From the NCBI GenBank assembly GCA_047602295.1, contig JASGHP010000001.1:1984001-2048000 (forward strand): DNA of 64,000 bases, given 5' to 3'. This DNA comes from JACMLD01 sp047602295. GTDB lineage: Bacteria; Bacteroidota; Bacteroidia; Chitinophagales; Chitinophagaceae. Below the pieces are notes generated by a model that saw only the letters and a program-made list of their open reading frames with translations, was not told the DNA's origin and searched no databases. Made by a program: the position numbers and the translations under genes. Each line of letters begins with the position of its first letter. Positions within the stretch are counted from its first letter, which is position 1. Of this stretch, positions 1 to 7,134 are shown piece after piece.

Positions 1-38
1 CTGGTCTTAAATTTTAATTCAAATTTTAACTTGAAATA

Positions 39-557
39 ATGTCAAAAGTAATTTTAAACAAAGTTAAAGCCGGTGACCTGGAACTGAAAGAGAAAGTAGT
101 TGCCATCAACCGTGTAGTAAAAACTACCAAAGGCGGACGTGCTTTTAGTTTTTCTGCACTGGTAATTGTTGGTAATGGTGGTGGTGTTGTTGGTCATGGC
201 CTGGGTAAAGCTAAAGAAGTACAGGAAGCTATTACAAAAGGAATAGAGGACGCCAAGAAAAATTTGATTAAAGTGCCTGTAATGAAAGGTACTATCCCTC
301 ACGATCAGTTGGCTAAAGAAGGTGCTGCAAAGGTGTTGATTAAACCTGCTGCACACGGTACTGGTGTAATTGCCGGAGGTTCTATGCGTGCTGTTTTGGA
401 AAGCGCTGGTGTTACAGACGTATTGGCTAAATCATTGGGTTCTGCCAATCCTCATAACGTGGTAAAAGCTACATTCAAAGCTTTGGCTATGTTGCGTGAG
501 CCAATTGGTATTGCAAAGACAAGAAACATTTCGCTGAAAAAAGTTTTTAACGGATAA
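39..557 (+). CDS. rpsE: 30S ribosomal protein S5
   Basis: Component of the small ribosomal subunit near the decoding centre, where the family contributes to translational accuracy. The 172-residue product has the N-terminal double-stranded-RNA-binding S5 domain (roughly residues 15-80, including the glycine-rich stretch GNGGGVVGHGLGKA) and the C-terminal S5 domain (LIKPAAHGTGVIAGG, then SANPHNVVKATFKAL), so it looks complete. It is the first whole gene of the window and is followed by rpmD and rplO in the standard ribosomal order. The 74-nt gap to rpmD holds an imperfect inverted repeat built from AAGGTTTAAGG and CCTTACACCTTA-like blocks. The ATG at 39 is preceded by an A/T-rich leader with no Shine-Dalgarno box, as is usual in Bacteroidota. 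Confidence 0.97.
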   Translation: MSKVILNKVKAGDLELKEKVVAINRVVKTTKGGRAFSFSALVIVGNGGGVVGHGLGKAKEVQEAITKGIEDAKKNLIKVPVMKGTIPHDQLAKEGAAKVLIKPAAHGTGVIAGGSMRAVLESAGVTDVLAKSLGSANPHNVVKATFKALAMLREPIGIAKTRNISLKKVFNG

Positions 558-631
558 TGAAAGGTTTAAGGTTGAAGGTTTAGGGTCAAAGGCCTTACAC
601 CTTACGCCTTATACCTCTAACCTTTATAAAG

Positions 632-814
632 ATGAAAAAGATTAAAATAACACTGGTAAAAAGCCCTATCGATAGGCCAGAACGCCAAAAGCTTACATTA
701 AAAGCCTTGGGCCTTGGCAAACTTAATTCTACAAAAGAAGTAGAAGCCAGTGAACAAATTCTGGGCATGGTTCGCAAAGTGAATCACCTGGTAAAGGTAG
801 AAGACGCTCAATAA
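632..814 (+). CDS. rpmD: 50S ribosomal protein L30
   Basis: Small protein of the large ribosomal subunit. At 60 residues it has the normal length of bacterial L30, with the family features KIKITLVKSPI near the start, the LGLGKLNST segment and the ending GMVRKVNHLVKVED. Position between rpsE and rplO confirms the call. Confidence 0.95.
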   Translation: MKKIKITLVKSPIDRPERQKLTLKALGLGKLNSTKEVEASEQILGMVRKVNHLVKVEDAQ

Positions 815-944
815 TTCTAATAGTTGAACGTTTTGAAATGTGAAAATTCAGCGCCCCTGTATTTTCACATTTGTCACATTAGCACATTTCTTACATTTTA
901 ATAACGCGAGGGGAAATAACCCCGTTAAGTAAAAATTAAACACA

Positions 945-1394
945 ATGAAACTACATGAATTAAGGCCTGCAAAAGGCGCAACGCACAAAAAGAAAAGAAT
1001 TGGCCGTGGTGAAGCATCTGGTAAAGGTGGTACTTCTACAAAAGGTAACAAAGGTGGACAAAGCCGTGCCGGTTACTCCAGCAAATTTGCTCATGAAGGT
1101 GGACAGATGCCGATTCAGCGTCGTATTCCTAAACGCGGTTTCAAAAACAATGATCGCATTGAGTATAAAGTGTTTAACCTTGGTCAAATTGATCAACTGG
1201 TAGAAAAATACGGTATTAAAGAATTTTCTCTTGAAAATCTTTATATCAATAACCTGATTAGCCAAACAGACAGCGTGAAAATTTTGGGCAACGGAGAGCT
1301 GAAAAGCAAACTAAGCTTTAAAGTAAATGCTATCAGCGCAAAGGCTAAAGCTGCTATTGAAGCTTCTGGTTCTACGCTCGAGATTGTAAAGTAA
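945..1394 (+). CDS. rplO: 50S ribosomal protein L15
   Basis: Late-assembling large-subunit protein. The 149-residue product begins MKLHELRPAKGATHKKKRIG and carries the basic glycine-rich N-terminal extension of L15 (GRGEASGKGGTSTKGNKGG) followed by the conserved QMPIQRRIPKRGF region. It sits 130 nt after rpmD; that spacer is longer than usual and shows no other gene. An intrinsic terminator-like hairpin follows directly, before secY. Confidence 0.96.
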   Translation: MKLHELRPAKGATHKKKRIGRGEASGKGGTSTKGNKGGQSRAGYSSKFAHEGGQMPIQRRIPKRGFKNNDRIEYKVFNLGQIDQLVEKYGIKEFSLENLYINNLISQTDSVKILGNGELKSKLSFKVNAISAKAKAAIEASGSTLEIVK

Positions 1395-1410
1395 TTTCTG
1401 TAACTTGTGT

Positions 1411-1437
1411 AACGCATTTTTAGGATGCGTTTTTTTG
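1411..1437 (+). terminator. Hairpin with T-run between rplO and secY
   Basis: AACGCAT (1411-1417) pairs with ATGCGTT (1425-1431) around a 7-nt loop and runs into a T-tract. Placed inside a ribosomal-protein operon it would act as an attenuator, lowering secY and map expression relative to the ribosomal genes unless read-through is efficient. Hairpin seen; partial termination is inferred. Confidence 0.65.
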
Positions 1438-1467
1438 TCAGGCTCATTTTTTAAATTTTAGCCATCT

Positions 1468-2805
1468 GTGAAGAAACTCATACAAACACTCAAAAATATC
1501 TGGAGCATTGCAGAGCTGAAGAGTAAGATCATCGTAACCCTGCTATTGCTGCTAGTTTACCGCTTTGGATCACATATCGTTTTACCTGGATTGGATCCTA
1601 ATAAAATCAACCTGAAAAGTGCCAAGACTGGTGCATTGGGTTTGATTGATGCTTTTGCAGGAGGCGCATTCTCCCAGGCTTCAATTTTTGCTTTGGGTAT
1701 CATGCCTTATATCTCTGCTTCAATTTTTATGCAATTGATGACCATCCTGGTTCCGCAAATGCAGAAAATACAGAAAGAAGGAGATAGCGGACGCAAAAAA
1801 ATTAACCAGTGGACAAGGTATCTTACAGTGGCAGTTACCATTGTACAAGCAAGTGCTTATGTTACCTATGTAAAAACAGTTAACGCAGAAGCGTTGCTTC
1901 CAGGCTTTACTGGTTATTTCGCAATTACTACCACTATTCTTTTAACTGCAGGTACTTTGTTTGTAATGTGGCTGGGAGAAAAAATCACTGATAAAGGTTT
2001 GGGCAACGGTACATCTATCATCATTATGATTGGTATCTTGGCCAGGCTTCCACAAAACTTATTACAAGAGTGGGCTGCTAAAAGCAACCGTGGCGGTGGT
2101 GGTTTATTAATCTACATCATTGAAATAGCCATTTTGATTGCTATTATCATGGGATTGATAGTACTGGTACAAGGTGTAAGGAAAATACCTGTTAACTATG
2201 CAAAACAAATTGTAGGTAATAAACAATTTGGTGGTGCAAGACAGTTCCTTCCTTTAAAAGTAAATGGTGCAGGTGTAATGCCTATCATTTTTGCACAGGC
2301 CATCATGTTCCTGCCAACTTTGATATCTTATACTAAGTTTGAAAACAGCGCAGGCATAGCAAGAATATTTGCAGATCCAAAAGATCCATGGCATATGGTT
2401 ATTTATGCTGTGATTGTAGTTGGATTTACATTCTTATATACTGCACTTATCTTTAATCCTAAACAGATTGCAGACGATTTAAAGCGCAACAATGGCTTTA
2501 TCCCAGGTGTGAAGCCCGGACAGCCTACTGCGGATTATATCGGCTCTGTAATGGACCGTATTACTTTACCAGGCGCTATATTATTGGCAATAGTTGGTAT
2601 ACTTCCCGGCTTTGCACAATTGTTTGGCGTAACACAGGGTTTTGCTTCTTTCTTTGGAGGTACTTCTCTGCTAATTATGGTAGGTGTAATCTTGGACACA
2701 TTGCAACAAATAGAAACACAGCTTTTAATGAGGCAGTACGATGGCCTTATGAAAAGCGGAAGGATTCAGGGAAGGCAAAATTTACAGTCTACTACCACTA
2801 TCTAA
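1468..2805 (+). CDS. secY: Preprotein translocase subunit SecY
   Basis: Channel subunit of the SecYEG translocon in the inner membrane. The 445-residue product has about ten hydrophobic segments and the hallmark plug and lateral-gate sequences (FAGGAFSQASIFALGIMPYI, ISASIFMQLMTILVPQ) and the cytoplasmic loop signature GMLP-like PVNYAKQIVG. The start is GTG at 1468: the hydrophobic and basic N-terminus KKLIQTLKNIWSIAELKSKI begins there and no closer ATG fits. It is followed by a strong terminator and then map. Confidence 0.96.
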   Translation: MKKLIQTLKNIWSIAELKSKIIVTLLLLLVYRFGSHIVLPGLDPNKINLKSAKTGALGLIDAFAGGAFSQASIFALGIMPYISASIFMQLMTILVPQMQKIQKEGDSGRKKINQWTRYLTVAVTIVQASAYVTYVKTVNAEALLPGFTGYFAITTTILLTAGTLFVMWLGEKITDKGLGNGTSIIIMIGILARLPQNLLQEWAAKSNRGGGGLLIYIIEIAILIAIIMGLIVLVQGVRKIPVNYAKQIVGNKQFGGARQFLPLKVNGAGVMPIIFAQAIMFLPTLISYTKFENSAGIARIFADPKDPWHMVIYAVIVVGFTFLYTALIFNPKQIADDLKRNNGFIPGVKPGQPTADYIGSVMDRITLPGAILLAIVGILPGFAQLFGVTQGFASFFGGTSLLIMVGVILDTLQQIETQLLMRQYDGLMKSGRIQGRQNLQSTTTI

Positions 2806-2825
2806 GAATGATAGTAAACATATTT

Positions 2826-2863
2826 AAAACCTGGCAGTTATTATATTGCCAGGTTTTATTTTT
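2826..2863 (+). terminator. Intrinsic terminator after secY
   Basis: AAAACCTGGCA (2826-2836) is the exact reverse complement of TGCCAGGTTTT (2847-2857), giving an 11-bp stem with a 10-nt loop followed by ATTTTTG. Confidence 0.85.
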
Positions 2864-2864
2864 G
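2857..2864 (+). promoter_or_regulatory. Possible -7 promoter box of map (TATTTTTG)
   Basis: The tail of the secY terminator reads TATTTTTG, a match to the Bacteroidota -7 consensus TAnnTTTG, 20 nt ahead of the map start. A separate promoter would explain how map is expressed past the terminator. No good -33 box can be assigned because the upstream sequence is the hairpin itself. Confidence 0.4.
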
Positions 2865-2883
2865 TAAAAGAAAAGGATCGGTT

Positions 2884-3699
2884 ATGATTTATTATAAGAC
2901 AGAAGCTGAGATTGAATTGATGCGGCAAAGTGCGTTGCTCGTAAGCCAAACACTTGCTCAGGTAGCTGCGGTTTTAAAGCCGGGCATCGACACATTGTCT
3001 TTGGATAAAATGATTGGCGAAATCATACGAAGCAATAACGCCATCCCTTCCTTTCTTAACTATCATGGCTATCCGTTTAATTCCTGCATTTCTGTAAATG
3101 ATGTGGTGGTACATGGTTTCCCTAACAAAGATGAGTTGAAAGAAGGTGATATTGTTTCTATTGATATTGGTGTAATAAAGAACGGCTATCATGGTGATCA
3201 TGCATATACATTTGCGATTGGTTTTCCAGGTGAAGATGTAATGAAACTAATTAAGGTTACTAAAGAATCGTTGTATAAAGGGATTGAAAAAGCGGTTGAA
3301 GGAAACAGGGTGGGAGATATTTCATTTGCTATACAGGAGTATACAGAAAAAAAACATGGATATGGAGTAGTGAGAGAACTTGTCGGCCACGGGTTAGGTA
3401 AAAGCCTGCATGAAGATCCGCAAGTGCCTAACTATGGCAAGCGTGGCAGTGGTGCAAAGATGAAAGAAGGATTAGTGCTTGCCATTGAGCCGATGATTAA
3501 TATGGGTAAACGAGATGTGTATACAGAAGATGATGGATGGACAGTAAGAACAGTAGATCACAAACCATCTGTTCATTTTGAACACGATGTTTGTGTGCGC
3601 AAGGGTAAAGCAGATATATTGTCTGATTACAGTATTATTGAAAAAGCAGAACAGGAAAACACTTATCTGTACACATCACAGAAAGCAGTCACAATATGA
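2884..3699 (+). CDS. map: Type I methionine aminopeptidase
   Basis: Removes the initiator methionine from nascent proteins in the cytoplasm. The 271-residue product shows the five metal ligands of the pita-bread fold in order: Asp in SIDIGVIK, Asp in GDHAYTF, His in VGHGLGKSLHEDP, Glu in AIEPMIN and Glu in FEHDVCV, plus the substrate His in NDVVVHGFP. The position after secY is conserved in many bacteria. Here the conserved order then breaks: a terminator and an unrelated gene follow in place of infA, rpmJ, rpsM and rpsK. Confidence 0.96.
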   Translation: MIYYKTEAEIELMRQSALLVSQTLAQVAAVLKPGIDTLSLDKMIGEIIRSNNAIPSFLNYHGYPFNSCISVNDVVVHGFPNKDELKEGDIVSIDIGVIKNGYHGDHAYTFAIGFPGEDVMKLIKVTKESLYKGIEKAVEGNRVGDISFAIQEYTEKKHGYGVVRELVGHGLGKSLHEDPQVPNYGKRGSGAKMKEGLVLAIEPMINMGKRDVYTEDDGWTVRTVDHKPSVHFEHDVCVRKGKADILSDYSIIEKAEQENTYLYTSQKAVTI

Positions 3700-3704
3700 T
3701 TATG

Positions 3705-3736
3705 AAAAACCCTCTGAAAAGAGGGTTTTATTTTTT
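3705..3736 (+). terminator. Intrinsic terminator after map
   Basis: AAAACCCTCT (3706-3715), a GAAA tetraloop, and AGAGGGTTTT (3720-3729), then ATTTTTT. Perfect 10-bp stem with a stable tetraloop and T-run; this ends the ribosomal operon here. Confidence 0.9.
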
Positions 3737-3855
3737 ACATTTAGGAATAAAATGCACATGTTTTTAATAAAGCTAACTCTGTGCATTCAGTTGAAAAGTC
3801 TTAGTTCACTAACTTAACACTTAAAACTTAGCACTTGCAACTCAAATAGTCCATT

Positions 3856-4722
3856 ATGGATAATGATCAAAACGAAGCAGGCAAACCGGAAAAATTCAGC
3901 AACGATGCGAAGGAAAACCTGCGCATTGAAAATGAAATACTGCGTATTAAAATAAGAACAGAATTGGGTGGCGAATATGAAATTGATGAAAACCTGCCAC
4001 CAGAACTGGAGAATGAATTCTTGAAGAACATACTTGCTTTTGAGCATCGCTACTCACGGATTAAGATGGTGAAAATTGCAGATTTGCTGGGCAATCCTTC
4101 AGTAAAGAAAGCTGCTAAAATGGATGACGCCGCAATTGCAGTTGCTTATAAAAAACTGGAAGAGTTACTGGCACAAAAAAATATTGTTGTAGAGTTTACA
4201 AAGCCAAGAGACGATCGCTTTAAATACCGGTTTATTGTAGAAGAGTTATTTGATCATGAAACGGATGATATGGAAGTGGAGGGCATGACAAAATATTTTA
4301 ACTATGAAGAGTTTCATCCAGATCATGAAGAAGAAATAAAAGAGTATACCATAAAATTCCTGGCAGATTGGTTTGTAAGAAAAACAGACGCCGCCAAATG
4401 GTATATGGAAGATAAGTTTATTCAGCCCGATGGACAGGTGTTTGCAAAAGAAGAAATGATTGCTTCCTTCAGAAAAGTATTTGCCGCTTATATAGCTTTT
4501 GAGAACAGTGGCTATGCAATGGGAGAGGTATCATTTGAATTAAACCTGAAGCCAAATGAAGCCAACCAGGGAATGGGATTTGCAGAGGGAATGGTGAAGT
4601 ATACTGCAGTATTGGAAAGCGGTGAAAAAAAAGAAATAGAAGGGCCTTTTAAGTTTTATTTCTCTCGCAGCTATGGCCGCTGGCGTATTTATTTTTTCTA
4701 TCTCACAGGATTTAATGCGTAA
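3856..4722 (+). CDS. Hypothetical protein coupled to a flavoprotein
   Basis: I do not recognise a family. The 288-residue product has no signal peptide and no membrane segment, so it is probably cytoplasmic, and it is very acidic with charged N-terminal and central parts. The central part (about residues 60-150) looks helical with alternating charged residues. The C-terminal ~110 residues (YTIKFLADWFVRKTDAAKWY to the end) have the mixed alpha/beta character of small NTF2/SnoaL-like domains (FRKVFAAYIAF, FEGPFKFYFSRSYGRWRIYFF-like pattern), which is a guess from pattern only. The stop codon overlaps the start of the next gene by eight bases (ATGCGTAA), so the two are probably translationally coupled and may act together. 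Confidence 0.75.
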   Translation: MDNDQNEAGKPEKFSNDAKENLRIENEILRIKIRTELGGEYEIDENLPPELENEFLKNILAFEHRYSRIKMVKIADLLGNPSVKKAAKMDDAAIAVAYKKLEELLAQKNIVVEFTKPRDDRFKYRFIVEELFDHETDDMEVEGMTKYFNYEEFHPDHEEEIKEYTIKFLADWFVRKTDAAKWYMEDKFIQPDGQVFAKEEMIASFRKVFAAYIAFENSGYAMGEVSFELNLKPNEANQGMGFAEGMVKYTAVLESGEKKEIEGPFKFYFSRSYGRWRIYFFYLTGFNA

Positions 4723-6055
4723 TAATTTGCCCGGTTCTAAAAAACGTTTAGTGATAATTGGCGGTGGTGCAGCAGGTTTTTTTTGCGCCGTAAATGCTGC
4801 CAGGCTTAATCCATTGCTGGAAGTAATTATCCTGGAGAAAAGCAGCAAGCTGCTTAGCAAAGTAAGAATTAGTGGTGGCGGCCGCTGCAATGTTACACAT
4901 GCATGTTTCGAAATTTCAGAAATGATAAAGCGCTATCCCCGTGGCGCCAATTTTGTAAAAAAAACATTCCACCAGTTTTTTACTACAGATACCATCAAAT
5001 GGTTTAAAGAAAGAGGGGTTGATCTAAAAACAGAACCTGATGGAAGAATGTTTCCTGTTAGCAATTCATCGCAAAGCATTATTGATTGCCTAATCAAAGA
5101 AACCGAACGTTATGGCATTTCTATTATGCTGCAAAGTGAAGTCGTTGGTCTGGAGTCTTTAGTCAATAGTCGTGAAACGTCAAATGTTAGTCTGGAGTCG
5201 TTAGTCAGTAGTCGCGAGTCAGGAAAGGATGACAAAAAAGGAGCGAAACAATTCGCAATTAAAGTATCTAACTCAGGGGCTAAAGACTACAGACTAATGA
5301 CTACCGACTATCTCTGCATAGCCTGCGGTGGTTATCCTAAAACTTCAATGTTTGAGTGGCTTACAGCTACGGGTCATACAATTGAAACACCCGTTCCTTC
5401 TTTATTTACTTTTAATATGCCGGGCAATAGCATTACTAAACTAATGGGGATTAGCGTAGAAAGTGCAAAAGTTAAAATAGCTGGCACAAAGCTTGAGTCA
5501 TCGGGCCCGTTATTAATTACACATTGGGGATTGAGTGGCCCGGCCATTTTGAAAATGAGTGCCTGGGGTGCGAGAGAGTTCGCAAAAAATAATTACGATT
5601 TTACTGCTATTATAAACTGGTTGCCGGATTATAATGAGCAAACCCTGCGTGAGCGATTTGAGCAACTGCGTTTTGATATTGCTGCGCAAAAAATAATTAA
5701 TAAAAACCCTTTTGGTTTGCCGTCGCGTTTATGGGAATATTTTTTACAGCAATGTAGTGTAAAGGAAGAAACACGCTGGGCCGATTTGCCAGCAGTTGCT
5801 CAAAATAAACTTATAAAAATTTTATGCGCCCAGGAATTCCATGTAAAAGGCAAAACCACTTTTAAAGAAGAATTTGTAACTGCTGGTGGTATTAAATTAA
5901 ACGAAGTGGACGCAAATACCATGATGAGCAAATTACATCCCAACCTTTTCTTTGCAGGCGAAATTCTTGATGTGGATGGTGTTACCGGCGGTTTTAATTT
6001 TCAAAACGCCTGGACGAGTGGATGGATAGCGGCAAAATCAATTGCAGCATTATAA
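4715..6055 (+). CDS. HI0933/BaiN-type NAD(P)/FAD-dependent oxidoreductase
   Basis: Flavoprotein of the HI0933/YhiN/BaiN family; the true substrate is unknown for most members. The FAD-binding Rossmann motif GGGAAGFFCAVNAA lies near the start, followed by the family signature SGGGRCNVTH and, at the C-terminus, LFFAGEILDVDGVTGGFNFQNAWTSG-type residues closing the FAD site (given here in part: FAGEILDVDG and GGFNFQNAW). I use the ATG at 4715, which overlaps the stop of the upstream gene; the longer reading frame to 4673 would add 14 residues inside that gene. At 446 residues it is some 40 longer than typical, and the excess maps to an inserted repeat at 5148-5311. The gene ends inside a long perfect palindrome. 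Confidence 0.88.
   Translation: MRNNLPGSKKRLVIIGGGAAGFFCAVNAARLNPLLEVIILEKSSKLLSKVRISGGGRCNVTHACFEISEMIKRYPRGANFVKKTFHQFFTTDTIKWFKERGVDLKTEPDGRMFPVSNSSQSIIDCLIKETERYGISIMLQSEVVGLESLVNSRETSNVSLESLVSSRESGKDDKKGAKQFAIKVSNSGAKDYRLMTTDYLCIACGGYPKTSMFEWLTATGHTIETPVPSLFTFNMPGNSITKLMGISVESAKVKIAGTKLESSGPLLITHWGLSGPAILKMSAWGAREFAKNNYDFTAIINWLPDYNEQTLRERFEQLRFDIAAQKIINKNPFGLPSRLWEYFLQQCSVKEETRWADLPAVAQNKLIKILCAQEFHVKGKTTFKEEFVTAGGIKLNEVDANTMMSKLHPNLFFAGEILDVDGVTGGFNFQNAWTSGWIAAKSIAAL
5148..5311 (+). repeat. Short repeat family inserted in-frame in the flavoprotein gene
   Basis: Two 28-nt units at 5148-5175 and 5190-5217 match at 25 of 28 bases and are offset by 42 nt, so they encode a tandem peptide repeat (LESLVNSRE then LESLVSSRE). 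A third, inverted unit lies at 5285-5311 (its reverse complement shares 16 of 18 central bases, AGTCGGTAGTCATTAGTC). GTC/GAC-rich words of this type otherwise appear in non-coding DNA of the window (28485-28518). Confidence 0.75.
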
Positions 6056-6103
6056 ATAATACAAAAAGAAAGGCTTGCCTTTCTTTTTGTATTATTTATA
6101 ATG
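6048..6103. terminator. 27-bp perfect palindrome, bidirectional terminator
   Basis: Positions 6048-6074 are exactly complementary to 6077-6103 with only TT between. The arms carry AAAAAGAAAGGC and GCCTTTCTTTTT, so a T-run is produced on both strands. It contains the stop codon of the flavoprotein gene (6053-6055) and faces the end of the minus-strand gene at 6191, so it can end transcription from both sides. Confidence 0.8.
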
Positions 6104-6190
6104 TTTTCTTTGCCAATTAAATTAAAAGATATAGTTGAAATTTAGATACCTTTTGTTGAAAAGCAAAACTTACTTGATATACACGTTACT

Positions 6191-7108
6191 TCACAACTTA
6201 ATAATATAATTCAATACTATCGCCGGGTTTACAGTGGCAATGGCTGTTCCGCTACCGGTGTTGCTAATGGTGCCTGTTGCTGTTACTGTATGCGAATGAG
6301 TATCCTGGCTGGTGGCAATATCTGAGGCTGAATTTGAATAGCCATTTGAGCTGGTGCGAAAACGGAAACTATTGTCATTGTCTGAGCTGGCAGCTGTTCC
6401 AAAAACACTATTGCCACCAACACCCCCACCGCCGTTTTCAGCATAGTATGCATCCTGGTAATTATGCGTATGGCTGTAAGAAGAAGTAGTAATACTATTA
6501 CCTGTGAAAGTGTGATTATGAGATGGCAGGTTGGCAACACTTAATGTAGTGGTTTGTGAACCGCCTGTGGCGCCCAATGTATTGTTGGAAGAAAGACCTC
6601 CGGTTGTTGTAAGCCTGGACGCTGCAGTGCCTCCCATATCATCTTTACCAAATACAGAACGACCACGCAAATCGGGTATGTTGAAAGTAGTACTGCCATC
6701 TCCAGAACCATAAGTGGTGCTGATAGCGCTAAAAAGCGAGCTATTGGTGGTGCGACTGATAGCGCTTCCGTCGCAAAGTGCCCAGCCTGATGGCGCTGTG
6801 CTGCCCGCAAAAGAAACAATGGTGCCTGAAGGAATGGTATTAACTGCACCTGCCAATAAATTAACCCATGCACTGCCGTTATAATAATAGTAACCGCTTG
6901 TGCCATCTGTTTGGTAAACAAGCAAGCCTGTTGCCGGACTGCTGATGGCTGTACGCTGTGCAGCTGTCATGCGCGGCATTAATGCACCCTTCGTAGTAGA
7001 TGTAATATCCAATTGCGCAGATGCGTCAGGCGTTGTAATGCCAATACCTACCTGTGCGTGAAGGTTAATAACACATGCTGTTAGTATAATGGTGAACAGG
7101 TTTTTCAT
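6191..7108 (-). CDS. Exported tail-collar domain protein
   Basis: A 305-residue secreted protein: the signal peptide MKNLFTIILTACVINLHAQ is followed by a Bacteroidota-type N-terminal segment (VGIGITTPDASAQLDI, GALMPRMTAAQR) often found in exported structural proteins. The phage tail-collar domain spans about residues 90-150 (GTIVSFAGSTAPSGWALCDG, then STTFNIPDLRGRSVFGKDD), and the C-terminus is His/Ser/Thr-rich (LPSHNHTFTG, DTHSHTVTATG). Such domains are common in free-standing microcystin-dependent-type proteins of Bacteroidota, so it is not evidence of a prophage. It lies 26 nt downstream of the T9SS protein on the same strand, and the two probably form an operon. Function unknown; a surface or extracellular structural role is likely. 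Confidence 0.8.
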   Translation of the reverse strand: MKNLFTIILTACVINLHAQVGIGITTPDASAQLDITSTTKGALMPRMTAAQRTAISSPATGLLVYQTDGTSGYYYYNGSAWVNLLAGAVNTIPSGTIVSFAGSTAPSGWALCDGSAISRTTNSSLFSAISTTYGSGDGSTTFNIPDLRGRSVFGKDDMGGTAASRLTTTGGLSSNNTLGATGGSQTTTLSVANLPSHNHTFTGNSITTSSYSHTHNYQDAYYAENGGGGVGGNSVFGTAASSDNDNSFRFRTSSNGYSNSASDIATSQDTHSHTVTATGTISNTGSGTAIATVNPAIVLNYIIKL

Positions 7109-7134
7109 GTTGATATATTTTTATTGAATGCTTA

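Noticed and set aside
6541..6921. 126-codon minus-strand frame inside the tail-collar gene
   Set aside because: Overlaps a well-supported domain on the same strand in another frame; low-complexity Leu/Ala/Pro composition.
6191..7108. Prophage signal from the tail-collar domain
   Set aside because: No other phage structural, packaging or integrase genes nearby, and free-standing collar proteins are common in Bacteroidota.
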